Below, piece by piece: positions 39,901-54,017 of a stretch of 64,000 nt of DNA. The notes beneath the pieces are model-generated. The model saw only the letters and a program-made list of their open reading frames with translations. It ran no database searches and had not been told where the DNA came from. The position numbers and the translations under genes are program-made. Source of the DNA: Hippophae tibetana (lineage: Eukaryota; Streptophyta; Magnoliopsida; Rosales; Elaeagnaceae). Positions within the stretch are counted from its first letter, which is position 1; every line of letters starts with the position of its first letter. The stretch covers positions 107,887,816 to 107,951,815 of the forward strand of contig CM072801.1 of NCBI GenBank assembly GCA_037013495.1. The letters run 5' to 3'.

Positions 39901-41848
39901 TATAACGTAAAACTATTATGACTTTTAATTTGTGGATCGAAATGACTACTATAATATATCAAATCTGAAGCTCGTTCCGATACCTAAAAACGCACTGTAG
40001 CAATAGTATATTTCCCCACTTTTGTCAACCCGAATTTCATGGTTCATACTAAATAATGATGTCGTAAACATTGGTCGCACCTTATTTCGTTTTATTCTGT
40101 TCTTGCTCTTTAGGATTTCAATTTGTTCACCTTAGCCATATTCTTAGTAATTCAATACGTCTTATTCCTTTGAGTTCCAGGGTTCTTAGGTTGTCCACAA
40201 AGGGGATTCGCATCATTTCTTATAATAAACTTGGTAGCTGAAAATGGTGTATCTATCTTCACATATCTATTTTTTGAATTTTAGATTTAAAAAATTTTGT
40301 GCTTTGGAGGTTTTCTCCTCTCTTAAGTCACAAATTCCAAAAAGAGAAAGAAATTGTGCCTTAAAGTCTTGTCTTTTATTTCACTTTTGTTGACATTGTT
40401 TCTCACTTTGGATTTCATATCTTATTTTTTTTTAAATCTCATTATCTGTTACTTTTCTTTGTTTTATGTGTTCCACCTCTCTTTCTTCTTGAGAAAAACA
40501 AGAGAGCTAACACAGTTCACAGTGTAAAAACAAAAAGAAGGTATTAATTGGGGTTGTAACTTAAAACTGTTATAACCTTTAATTTGTGCATCGAAATCAC
40601 TACTATAATATATTAAATGTGAAGCTCGTTCCGATACCTAAAAACGCACGGTAGCAATAGTATATTTCCCCTCTTTTGTCAACCCGAATTTCATGGTTCA
40701 TACTAAATAATGATGTATTAAACTTTGGTCGCACCTTATTTTGTTTTAATCTGTTCTTGCTCTTTAGGATTTCAATTTGTTCACCTTAGCCATATTCTTA
40801 GTAATTTAATACTTCTTATTCCTTTGAGTTACAGGGTTCTTAGGTTGTCTACAAAAGGGATTCGCATCATTTGTTATAATAAACTTGGTAGCTGAAAATA
40901 GTGTATCTATCTTCACATATCTATTTTTTGAATTTTAGATTTAAAAAATTTTGTGCTTTGGAGGTTTTCTCCTCTCTTAAGTCACAAATTCCAAAAAGAG
41001 AAAGAAATTGTGTCCTTAAAGTCTTGTCTTTTATTTCAATTTTGTTGACATTGTTTTCCACTTTGGATTTCATATCTTATTTTTCTTTAAAATCTTGTCA
41101 TCTTTTACTTTTCTTTGTTTTATGTGTTGCACCTTTCTTTCTTCTTGAGAAAAACAAGAGAGCTAACACAGTTCACAGTGTAAAAACAAAAATAAGGTAT
41201 TATTGGGGTTGTAACTTAAAACTGTTATAACCTTTAATTTGTGCATCGAAATCACTACTATAATATATCAAATATGAAGCTCGTTCCGATACCTAAAAAC
41301 GCACTGTAGCAATAGTATATTTCCCCACTTTTGTCAACCCGAATTTCATGGTTCATAGTACATAATGATGTCTTAAACTTTGGTCACACCTTATTTCGTT
41401 GTAAACTGTTCTTGCTATTTAGGATTTCAATTTCTTCATCTTAGTCATATTCTTAGTAATTCAATACTTCTTATTCCTTTGAGTTCCAGGGTTCCTATTT
41501 TGTCCACAAAAGGGATTCGCATCATTTGTTATAATAAACTTGGTAGCTGAAAATAGTGTATCTATCTTCACATATCTATTTTTTGGATTTTAGATTTAAA
41601 AAAAATTGTGCTTTGTAGGTTTTCTCCTCTCTTAAGTCACATATTCCAAAAAGAGAAAGAAATTGTGTCCTTGAAGTCTTGTCTTTTATTTCAATTTTGT
41701 TGACATTGTTTTCCACTTGGGATTTCATATCTTATTTTTCTTTAAAATCTTGTCATCTTTTACTTTTCTTTGTTTTAAGTGTTCCACCTTTCTTTCTTCT
41801 TGAGAAAAACAAGAGAGCTAAGACAGATCACAGTGTAAAACCAAAAAG
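33991..41848. repeat. Higher-order repeat block D: about 2,620-bp four-monomer repeat, three copies
   Basis: Units 35298, 37918 and 40538 are near copies at 2,620-bp steps, as are 35954, 38574 and 41194 (all with the AATAAGGTATTATTGGGG opening). Units 36607 and 39227 also match. An earlier, three-monomer version is visible at 33991-35297, where 33991 resembles 35954 and 34644 resembles 37264. The copies differ by only a few bases, for example AAATGCGAAG against AAATGTGAAG. Confidence 0.8.
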
Positions 41849-44800
41849 AAGGTTTTAATTATGGTTATAACGTAAAACTATTATGACTTTTAATTTGTGG
41901 ATCGAAATGACTACTATAATATATCAAATCTGAAGCTCGTTCCGATACCTAAAAACGCACTGTAGCAATAGTATATTTCCCCACTTTTGTCAACCCGAAT
42001 TTCATGGTTCATAGTACATAATGATGTCGTAAACTTTGGTCGCACCTTATTTCGTTTTAATCTGTTCTTACTCTTTAGGATTTCAATTTGTTCACCTTAG
42101 CAATATTCTTAGTAATTCAATACGTCTTATTCCTTTGAGTTCCAGGGTTCTTAGGTTGTCCACAAAGGGGATTCGCATCATTTCTTATAATAAACTTGGT
42201 AGTTGAAAATGGTGTATCTATCTTCACATATCTATTTTTTGAATTTTAGATTTAAAAAATTTTGTGCTTTGTAGGTTTTCTCCTCTCTTAAGTCACATAT
42301 TCCAAAAAGAGAAAGAAATTGTGTCCTTAAAGTCTTGTCTTTTATTTCAATTTTGTTGACATCGTTTTCCACTTTGGATTTCATATCTTATTTTTCTTTA
42401 AAATCTTGTCATCTTTTACTTTTCTTTGTTTTAAGTGTTCCACCTTTCTTTCTTCTTGAGAAAAACAAGAGAGCTAAGACAGATCACAGTGTAAAACCAA
42501 AAAGAAGGTATTAATTATGGTTATAACGTAAAACTATTATAACTTTTAATTTGTGGATCGAAATGACTACTATAATATATCAAATCTGAAGCTCGTTCCG
42601 ATACCTAAAAACGCACTGTAGCAATAGTATATTTCCCCTTTTTTGTCAACCCGAATTTCATGGTTCATACTACATAATGATGTCTTAAACTTTGGTCACA
42701 CCTTATTTCGTTGTAATCTGTTCTTGCTATTTAGGATTTCAATTTCTTCATCTTAGTCATATTCTTAGTAATTCAATACTTCTTATTCCTTTGAGTTCCA
42801 GGGTTCCTATTTTGTCCACAAAAGGGATTCGCATCATTTGTTATAATAAACTTGGTAGCTGAAAATAGTGTATCTATCTTCACATATCTATTTTTTGGAT
42901 TTTAGATTTAAAAAATTTTGTGCTTTGGAGGTTTTCTCCTCTCTTAAGTCACAAATTCCAAAAAGGGAAAGAAATTGTGCCTTAAAGTCTTGTCTTTTAT
43001 TTCACTTTTGTTGACATTGTTTCCCACTTTGGATTTCATATCTTATTTTTCTTTAAATCTCGTTATCTTTTTCCTTTCTTTGTTTTATGTGTTCCACCTC
43101 TCTTTCTTCTTGAGAAAAACAAGATAGCTAACACAGTTCACATTGTAAAAACAAAAAGAAGGTATTATTTGGGGTTGTAACTTAAAACTGTTATAACCTT
43201 TAATTTGTGCATCGAAATCACTACTACAATATATCAAATACGAAGCTCGTTCCGATACCTAAAAACGCACCGTAGCAATAGTATATTTCCCCACTTTTGT
43301 CAACCCAAATTTCATGGTTCATACTAAATAATGATGTCTTAAACTTTGGTCGCACCTTATTTCGTTTTAATCTGTTCTTGCTCTTTAGGATTTCAATTTG
43401 TTCACCTTAGCCATATTCTTAGTAATTCAATACTTCTTATTCCTTTGAGTTCTAGGGTTCTTAGGTTGTCCACAAAAGGGATTCACATCATTTCTTATAA
43501 TAAACTTGGTAGTTGAAAATGGTGTATCTATCTTCACATATCTATTTTTTGAATTTTAGATTTAAAAAGTTTTGTGCTTTGTAGGTTTTCTCCTCTCTTA
43601 AGTCACATATTCCAAAAAGAGAAAGAAATTGTGTCCTTAAAGTCTTGTCTTTTATTTCAATTTTGTTGACATCGTTTTCCACTTTGGATTTCATATCTTA
43701 TTTTTCTTTAAAATCTTGTCATCTTTTACTTTTCTTTGTTTTAAGTGTTCCACCTTTCTTTCTTCTTGAGAAAAACAAGAGAGCTAAGACAGATCACAGT
43801 GTAAAACCAAAAAGAAGGTATTAATTATGGTTATAACGTAAAACTATTATAACTTTTAATTTGTGGATCGAAATGACTACTATAATATATCAAATCTGAA
43901 GCTCGTTCCGATACCTAAAAACGCACTGTAGCAATAGTATATTTCCCCATTTTTGTCAACCCGAATTTCATGGTTCATACTAAATAATGATGTCGTAAAC
44001 TTTGGTCACACCTTATTTCGTTTTAATCTGTTCTTGCTCTTTAGGATTTCAATTTGTTCACCTTAGCAATATTCTTAGTAATTCAATACGTCTTATTCCT
44101 TTGAGTTCCAGGGTTCTTAGGTTGTCCACAAAGGGGATTCGCATCATTTCTTATAATAAACTTGGTAGCTGAAAATGGTGTATCTATCTTCACATATCTA
44201 TTTTTTGAATTTTAGATTTAAAAAATTTTGTGCTTTGGAGGTTTTCTCCTCTCTTAAGTCACAAATTCCAAAAAGAGAAAGAAATTGTGCCTTAAAGTCT
44301 TGTCTTTTATTTCACTTTTGTTGACATTGTTTCTCACTTTGGATTTCATATCTTATTTTTTTTAAAATCTCATTATCTGTTACTTTTCTTTGTTTTATGT
44401 GTTCCACCTCTCTTTCTTCTTGAGAAAAACAAGAGAGCTGACACAGTTCACAGTGTAAAAACAAAAAGAAGGTATTAATTGGGGTTGTAACTTAAAACTG
44501 TTATAACCTTTAATTTGTGCATCGAAATCACTACTATAATATATTAAAATTGAAGCTCGTTCCGATACCTAAAAACGCACGGTAGCAATAGTATATTTCA
44601 CCTCTTTTGTCAACCCGAATTTCATGGTTCATACTAAATAATGATGTATTAAACTTTGGTCGCACCTTATTTTGTTTTAATCTGTTCTTGCTCTTTAGGA
44701 TTTCAATTTGTTCATCTTAGCCATATTCTTAGTAATTCAATCTTTTTTATTCCATTGAGTTCCAGCATTCTTAGGTTGTCCGCAAAAGGGATTCACATCG

Positions 44801-46771
44801 TTTGGGATCATAACCTTGGTTGCTGAAAATGGCGTATCTACCTTCACATATCTATTTTAAGAATTTTAGATTTAAAAACTTATGTGCTTTGGAGTTTTTT
44901 TTCTCTCTTAAGTCACAATTTCCAAAAAGAGAAAGAAATTGTGTCCTTAAAGTCTTGTCTTTTATTTCAATTTTGTTGACATTGTTTTCCACTTTGGATT
45001 TCATATCTTATTTTTCTTTAAAATCTTGTCATCTTTTAATTTTCTTTGTTTTATGTGTTGCACCTTTCTTTCTTTTTGAGAAAAACTAGAGAGCTAACAC
45101 AGTTCACAGTGTAAAAACAAAAATAAGGTATTATTGGGGTTGTAACTTAAAACTGTTATAACCTTTAATTTGTGCATCGAAATCACTACTATAATATATC
45201 AAATATGAAGCTCGTTCCGATACCTAAAAACGCACTGTAGCAATAGTATATTTCCCCACTTTTGTCAACCCGAATTTCATGGTTCATAGTACATAATGAT
45301 GTCTTAAACTTTGGTCACACCTTATTTCGTTGTAATCTGTTCTTGCTATTTAGGATTTCAATTTCTTCATCTTAGTCATATTCTTAGTAATTCAATACTT
45401 CTTATTCCTTTGAGTTCCAGGGTTCCTATTTTGTCCACAAAAGGGATTCGCATCATTTGTTATAATAAACTTGGTAGCTGAAAATAGTGTATCTATCTTC
45501 ACATATCTATTTTTTGAATTTTAGATTTAAAAAATTTTGTGCTTTGGAGGTTTTCTCCTCTCTTAAGTCACAAATTCCAAAAAGAGAAAGAAATTGTGCC
45601 TTAAAGTCTTGTCTTTTATTTCACTTTTGTTGACATTGTTTCCTACTTTGGATTTCATATCTTATTTTTCTTTAAATCTCGTTATCTTTTACCTTTCTTT
45701 GTTTTATGTGTTCCACCTCTCTTTCTTCTTGAGAAAAACAAGATAGCTAACACAGTTCACATTGTAAAAACAAAAAGAAGGTATTATTTGGGGTTGTAAC
45801 TTAAAACTGTTATAACCTTTAATTTGTGCATCGAAATCACTACTATAATATATCAAATATGAAGCTCGTTCCGATACCTAAAAACGCACCGTAGCAATAG
45901 TATATTTCCCCACTTTTGTAAACCCGAATTTCATGGTTCATACTAAATAATGATGTCTTAAACTTTGGTCGCATCTTATTTCGTTTTAATCTGTTCTTGC
46001 TCTTTATGATTTCAATTTGTTCACCTTAGCCATATTCTTAGTAATTCAATACTTCTTATGCCTTTGAGTTCTAGGGTTCTTAGGTTGTCCACAAAAGGGA
46101 TTCGCATCATTTCTTATAATAAACTTGGTAGCTGAAAATGGTATATCTAACTTCACATATCTATTTTTTGAATTTTAGATTTAAAAAATTTTGTTCTTTG
46201 TAGGTTTTCTCCTCTCTTAAGTCACATATTCCAAAAAGAGAAAGAAATTGTGTCCTTGAAGTCTTGTCTTTTATTTCAATTTTGTTGACATTGTTTTCCA
46301 CTTTGGATTTCATATCTTATTTTTCTTTAAAATCTTGTCATCTTTTACTTTTCTTTGTTTGAAGTGTTCCACCTTTCTTTCTTCTTGAGAAAAACAAGAG
46401 AGCTAAGACAGATCACAGTGTAAAACCAAAAAGAAGGTATTAATTATGGTTATAACATAAAACTATTATAACTTTTAATTTGTGGATCGAAATGACTACT
46501 ATAATATATCAAATATGAAGCTCGTTCCGATACCTAAAAACGCACTGTAGCAATAGTATATTTCCCCACTTTTGTCAACCCGAATTTCATGGTTCATACT
46601 AAATAATGATGTCATAAACTTTGGTCACACCTTATTTCGTTTTAATCTGTTCTTGCTCTTTAGGATTTCAATTTGTTCACCTTAGCCATATTCTTAGTAA
46701 TTCAATACTTCTTATTCCTTTGAGTTCCAGGGTTCTTAGGTTGTCCATAAAAGGGATTCGCATCATTTGTT

Positions 46772-49700
46772 ATAATAAACTTGGTACCTGAAAATAGTGT
46801 ATCTATCTTCACATATCTATTTTTTGAATTTTAGATTTAAAAAATTTTGTGCTTTGGAGGTTTTCTCCTATCTTAAGTCACAAATTCCAAAAAGAGAAAG
46901 AAATTGTGCCTTAAAGTCTTGTCTTTTATTTCACTTTTGTTGACATTGTTTCTCACTTTGGATTTCATATCTTATTTTTCTTTAAAATCTCATTATCTGT
47001 TACTTTTCTTTGTTTTATGTGTTCCACCTCTCTTTCTTCTTGAGAAAAACAAGAGAGCTAACACAGTTCACAGTGTAAAAACAAAAAGAAGGTATTAATT
47101 GGGGTTGTAACTTAAAACTGTTATAACCTTTAATTTGTGCATCGAAATCACTACTATAATATATCAAATGTGAAGCTCGTTCCGATACCTAAAAACGCAC
47201 CGTAGCAATAGTATATTTCCCCACTTTTGTCAACCCGAATTTCATGGTTCATACTAAATAATGATGTCTTAAACTTTGGTCGCACCTTATTTTGTTTTAA
47301 TCTGTTCTTGCTCTTTAGGATTTCAATTTGTTCACCTTAGCCATATTCTTAGTAATTTAATACTTCTTATTCCTTAGAGTTCCAGGGTTCTTAGGTTGTC
47401 TACAAAAGAGATTCGCATCATTTGTTATAATAAACTTGGTAGTTGAAAATAGTGTATCTATCTTCACATATCTATTCTTTGAATTTTAGATTTAAAAAAT
47501 TTTGTGCTTTGGAGGTTTTCTCCTCTCTTAAGTCACAAATTCCAAAAAGAGAAAGAAATTGTGTCCTTAAAGTCTTGTCTTTTATTTCAATTTTGTTGAC
47601 ATTGTTTTCCACTTTGGATTTCATATCTTATTTTTCTTTAAAATCTTGTCATCTTTTAATTTTCTTTGTTTTATGTGTTGCACCTTTCTTTCTTTTTGAG
47701 AAAAACAAGAGAGCTAACACAGTTCACAGTGTAAAAACAAAAATAAGGTATTATTGGGGTTGTAACTTAAAACTGTTATAACCTTTAATTTGTGCATCGA
47801 AATCACTACTATAATATATCAAATATGAAGCTCGTTCCGATACCTAAAAACGCACTGTAGCAATAGTATATTTCCCCACTTTTGTCAACCCGAATTTCAT
47901 GGTTCATAGTACATAATGATGTCTTAAACTTTGGTCACACCTTATTTCGTTGTAATCTGTTTTTGCTATTTAGGATTTCAATTTCTTCATCTTAGTCATA
48001 TTCTTAGTAATTCAATACTTCTTATTCCTTTGAGTTCCAGGGTTCCTATTTTGTCCACAAAAGGGATTCACATCATTTGTTATAATAAACTTGGTAGCTG
48101 AAAATAGTGTATCTATCTTCACATATCTATTTTTTGAATTTTAGATTTAAAAAATTTTGTGCTTTGGAGGTTTTCTCCTCTCTTAAGTCACAAATTCCAA
48201 AAAGAGAAAGAAATTGTGTCCTTAAAGTCTTGTCTTTTATTTCAATTTTGTTGACATTGTTTTCCACTTTGGATTTCATATCTTATTTTTCTTTAAAATC
48301 TTGTCATCATTTATTTTTCTTTGTTTTATGTGTTGCACCTTTCTTTCTTCTTGAGAAAAACAAGAGAGCTAACACAGTTCACAGTGTAAAAACAAAAAGA
48401 AGGTATTATTTGGGGTTGTAACTTAAAACTGTTATAACCTTTAATTTGTGCATCGAAATCACTACTATAATATATCAAATATGAAGCTCGTTCCGATACC
48501 TAAAAACGCACCATAGCAATAGTATATTTCCCCACTTTTGTCAACCCGAATTTCATGGTTCATACTAAATAATGATGTCTTAAACTTATGTCACACCTTA
48601 TTTCTTTTTAATCTGTTCTTGCTCTTTAGGATTTCAATTTGTTCACCTTAGCCATATTCTTAGTAATTCAATACTTCTTATTCCTTTGAGTTCCAGGGTT
48701 CTTAGGTTGTCCACAAAAGGGATTCGCATCATTTGTTATAATAAACTTGGTAGCTGAAAATAATGTATCTATCTTCACATATCTATTTTTTGAATTTTAG
48801 ATTTAAAATATTTTGTGCTTTGGAGGTTTTCTCCTCTCTTAAGTCGCAAATTCCAAAAAGAGAAAGAATTATGCGTTAAAGTCTTGTCTTTTATTTCAAT
48901 TTTGTTGACATCGTTTCCCACTTTGGATTTCATATCTTATTTTTCTTTAAAATCTCGTTATCTTTTACTTTTCTTTGTTTTATGAGTTCCACCTTTCCTT
49001 CTTCTTGAGAAAAACAAGAGAGCTAATACAGTTGATAGTGTAAAAACAAATAAAAGGTATTAATTATGGTTGTAACTTAAAACTGTTATAACATTTAATT
49101 TGTGCATCGAAATGACAATTATAATATATTAAATCTGAAACTCGTTCCGATACGTAAAAACGCACTGTAGCAATAGTATATTTCCTCACTTTTGTCAACC
49201 CGAATTTCATGGTTCATACTACAAAATGATGTCTTAAACTTATGTCACACCTTATTTCTTTGTAATCTGTTCTTGCTATTTAGGATTTCAATTTGTTCAT
49301 CTTAGCCATATTCTTAGTATATCAATACTTCTTATTCCTTTGAGTTCCAGGGTTCTTAGGTTGTCCGCAAAAGGGATTCGCATCGGTTGGGATAATAAAC
49401 TTGGTACCTGAAAATAGTGTATCTATCTTCACATATCTATTTTTTGAATTTTAGATTTAAAAAATTTTGTGCTTTGGAGGTTTTCTCCTATCTTAAGTCA
49501 CAAATTCCAAAAAGAGAAAGAAATTGTGCCTTAAAGTCTTGTCTTTTATTTCACTTTTGTTGACATTGTTTCTCACTTTGGATTTCATATCTTATTTTTC
49601 TTTAAAATCTCATTATCTGTTACTTTTCTTTGTTTTATGTGTTCCACCTCTCTTTCTTCTTGAGAAAAACAAGAGAGCTAACACAGTTCACAGTGTAAAA

Positions 49701-52011
49701 ACAAAAAGAAGGTATTAATTGGGGTTGTAACTTAAAACTGTTATAACCTTTAATTTGTGCATCGAAATCACTACTATAATATATCAAATGTGAAGCTCGT
49801 TCCGATACCTAAAAACGCACCGTAGCAATAGTATATTTCCCCACTTTTGTCAACCCGAATTTCATGGTTCATACTAAATAATGATGTCTTAAACTTTGGT
49901 CGCACCTTATTTTGTTTTAATCTGTTCTTGCTCTTTAGGATTTCAATTTGTTCACCTTAGCCATATTCTTAGTAATTTAATACTTCTTATTCCTTAGAGT
50001 TCCAGGGTTCTTAGGTTGTCTACAAAAGAGATTCGCATCATTTGTTATAATAAACTTGGTAGTTGAAAATAGTGTATCTATCTTCACATATCTATTCTTT
50101 GAATTTTAGATTTAAAAAATTTTGTGCTTTGGAGGTTTTCTCCTCTCTTAAGTCACAAATTCCAAAAAGAGAAAGAAATTGTGTCCTTAAAGTCTTGTCT
50201 TTTATTTCAATTTTGTTGACATTGTTTTCCACTTTGGATTTCATATCTTATTTTTCTTTAAAATCTTGTCATCTTTTAATTTTCTTTGTTTTATGTGTTG
50301 CACCTTTCTTTCTTTTTGAGAAAAACAAGAGAGCTAACACAGTTCACAGTGTAAAAACAAAAATAAGGTATTATTGGGGTTGTAACTTAAAACTGTTATA
50401 ACCTTTAATTTGTGCATCGAAATCACTACTATAATATATCAAATATGAAGCTCGTTCCGATACCTAAAAACGCACTGTAGCAATAGTATATTTCCCCACT
50501 TTTGTCAACCCGAATTTCATGGTTCATAGTACATAATGATGTCTTAAACTTTGGTCACACCTTATTTCGTTGTAATCTGTTTTTGCTATTTAGGATTTCA
50601 ATTTCTTCATCTTAGTCATATTCTTAGTAATTCAATACTTCTTATTCCTTTGAGTTCCAGGGTTCCTATTTTGTCCACAAAAGGGATTCACATCATTTGT
50701 TATAATAAACTTGGTAGCTGAAAATAGTGTATCTATCTTCACATATCTATTTTTTGAATTTTAGATTTAAAAAATTTTGTGCTTTGGAGGTTTTCTCCTC
50801 TCTTAAGTCACAAATTCCAAAAAGAGAAAGAAATTGTGTCCTTAAAGTCTTGTCTTTTATTTCAATTTTGTTGACATTGTTTTCCACTTTGGATTTCATA
50901 TCTTATTTTTCTTTAAAATCTTGTCATCATTTATTTTTCTTTGTTTTATGTGTTGCACCTTTCTTTCTTCTTGAGAAAAACAAGAGAGCTAACACAGTTC
51001 ACAGTGTAAAAACAAAAAGAAGGTATTATTTGGGGTTGTAACTTAAAACTGTTATAACCTTTAATTTGTGCATCGAAATCACTACTATAATATATCAAAT
51101 ATGAAGCTCGTTCCGATACCTAAAAACGCACCATAGCAATAGTATATTTCCCCACTTTTGTCAACCCGAATTTCATGGTTCATACTAAATAATGATGTCT
51201 TAAACTTATGTCACACCTTATTTCTTTTTAATCTGTTCTTGCTCTTTAGGATTTCAATTTGTTCACCTTAGCCATATTCTTAGTAATTCAATACTTCTTA
51301 TTCCTTTGAGTTCCAGGGTTCTTAGGTTGTCCACAAAAGGGATTCGCATCATTTGTTATAATAAACTTGGTAGCTGAAAATAATGTATCTATCTTCACAT
51401 ATCTATTTTTTGAATTTTAGATTTAAAATATTTTGTGCTTTGGAGGTTTTCTCCTCTCTTAAGTCGCAAATTCCAAAAAGAGAAAGAATTATGCGTTAAA
51501 GTCTTGTCTTTTATTTCAATTTTGTTGACATCGTTTCCCACTTTGGATTTCATATCTTATTTTTCTTTAAAATCTCGTTATCTTTTACTTTTCTTTGTTT
51601 TATGAGTTCCACCTTTCCTTCTTCTTGAGAAAAACAAGAGAGCTAATACAGTTGATAGTGTAAAAACAAATAAAAGGTATTAATTATGGTTGTAACTTAA
51701 AACTGTTATAACATTTAATTTGTGCATCGAAATGACAATTATAATATATTAAATCTGAAACTCGTTCCGATACGTAAAAACGCACTGTAGCAATAGTATA
51801 TTTCCTCACTTTTGTCAACCCGAATTTCATGGTTCATACTACAAAATGATGTCTTAAACTTATGTCACACCTTATTTCTTTGTAATCTGTTCTTGCTATT
51901 TAGGATTTCAATTTGTTCATCTTAGCCATATTCTTAGTATATCAATACTTCTTATTCCTTTGAGTTCCAGGGTTCTTAGGTTGTCCGCAAAAGGGATTCG
52001 CATCGGTTGGG
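46772..52011. repeat. Tandem duplication of 2,620 bp (four monomers), copies apparently identical
   Basis: Copy 1 runs from about 46772 to 49391 and copy 2 from about 49392 to 52011. I see no differences by eye, including rare variants such as AACTTATGTCACACC, TCATCATTTATTTTTC and AAATAAAAGGTATT. Before 46772 the sequence reads CATCATTTGTTATAATAAAC; at the copy junction it reads CATCGGTTGGGATAATAAAC. After copy 2 it departs at TTGGTTGTTG. This is the youngest-looking event in the array. Confidence 0.85.
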
Positions 52012-52869
52012 ATAATAAACTTGGTTGTTGAAAATAGTGTATCTATCTTCACATATCTATTTGTAGAATTTTAGATTTAAAAAAATTTGTGTTTTGGAGG
52101 TTTTCTCCTCTCTTAAGTCAAAAATTCCCAAAAGAGAAAGAAATTGTGTCCTTAAACTCTTGCCTTTTATTTCAATATTGTTGACATTGTTTTCCACTTT
52201 GGATTTCATATATTATTTTTCTTTAAAATCTTGTCATCCTTTACTTTTCTATGTTTTATGTGTTCCACCTTTCTTTCTTCTTGAGAAAAACAAGAAAGTT
52301 AACACAGTTCACAGTGTAAAAACAAAATGAAGGTATTAATTGGGGTTGTAACTTAAAACTGTCAAAACCTTTAATTTGTGCATCGAAATCACTACTATAA
52401 AATATCAAATATGAAGCTCGTTCCGATACCTAAAAACGCACCGTAGCAATAGTATATTTCCCGACTTTTGTCAACCCGAATTTCATTGTTCATACTAAAT
52501 AATGATATCTTAAACTTTGGTCGCACATTATTTCGTTTTAATCTATTCTTGCTCTTTAGGATTTCAATTTGTTCACCTTAGCCATATTCTTAGTAATTCA
52601 ATACTTCTTATTCCTTTGAGTTCCAGGGTTCTTAGGTTGTCCACAAAAGGGATTCGCATCATTTGTTATAATAAACTTGGTAGCTGAAAATAATGTATCT
52701 ATCTTCACATATCTATTTTTTGAATTTTTGATTTAAAAAATTTTGTGCTTTGTAGGTTTTCTCCTTTCTTAAGTCACAAATTCCAAAAAGAGAAAGAAAT
52801 TGTGTCCTTAAAGTCTTGTCTTTTATTTCAATTTTGTTGACATTGTTTTCCACTTTGGATTTCATATCT

Positions 52870-54017
52870 TATTTTTCTTTAAAATCTCGTTATCTTTTAC
52901 TTTTCTTTGTTTTATGTGTTCCACCTTTCCTTCTTCTCAAGAAAAACAAGAGAGCTAATACAGTTGACAGTGTAAAAACAAATAGAAGGTATTAATTATG
53001 GTTGTAACTTAAAACTGTTATAACCTTTAATTTGTGCATCGAAATAACAACTATAATATATTAAATCTGAAGCTCGTTCCGATAACTAAAAACGCTCTGT
53101 CGCAATAGTATATTTCCCCACTTTTGTCAATACGAATTTCATGGTTGATACTACATAATGATGTCTTAAACTTTGGTAACACCTTATTTCGTTGTATTCT
53201 GTTCTTGCTATTTAGGATTTCAATTTGTTCATCTTAGCCATATTCTTAGTAATTCAATACTTCTTATTCCTTTGAGTTCCAGGGTTCTTAGGTTGTCCGC
53301 AAAAGGGATTCGCATCGGTTGGGAAAAAAAACTTGGTTGCTGAAAATAGTGTATCTATCTTCACATATATATTTGTAGAATTTTAGATTTAAAGAATTTT
53401 GTGCCTTGGAGGTTTTCTCCTCTCTTAAGTCACAAATTCCCAAAAGAGAAAGAAATTGTGTCCTTAAACTCTTGCCTTTTATTTCAATTTTGTTAACATT
53501 GTTTTTTCATTTTGGATTTCAGATATTATTTTTCTTTAAAATCTTGTCATCTTTTACTTTTCTTTGTTTTATGTGTTGCACCTTTCTTTCTTCTTGAGAA
53601 AAACAAGAGAGCTAACACTGTTCACAGTGTAAAAACAAAAAGAAGGTATTAATTAGGGTTGTAACTTAAAACTGTTATAACCTTTAATTTGTGCATCGAA
53701 ATGACTACTATAATATATCAAATCTGAATCTCGTTCGATACCTAAAAATGCACTTTAGCAAAAGTATATTTCCCCACTTTTTTAAACCCAAATTTCATGG
53801 TTCATAGTAAATAACGATGTCTTAAACTTTGGTCGCACCTTATTTCGTTTTAATCTGTTCTTGCTCTTTAGGATTTCTATTTGTTCACCATAGCCATATT
53901 CTTAGTAATTCAATACTTCTTATTCCTTTGAGATCCAGGGTTCTTAGGTTGTCCACAAAAGGGATTCGCATCATTTGTTATAATAAACTTGGTAGCTGAA
54001 AATAGTGTATCTATCTT
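52870..54017. repeat. Segment duplicated at a distance (partner about 60834-61981)
   Basis: About 1.15 kb here matches a second segment 7,964 bp downstream almost perfectly; the one difference I noticed is TTGTCCGC here against TTGTCCAC there. Shared rare variants include GATAACTAAAAACGCTCTGTC, GGGAAAAAAAACTTGG, GTTTTTTCATTTTGG and TTCACCATAGCC. Flanking monomers are clearly different on both sides. Confidence 0.8.
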
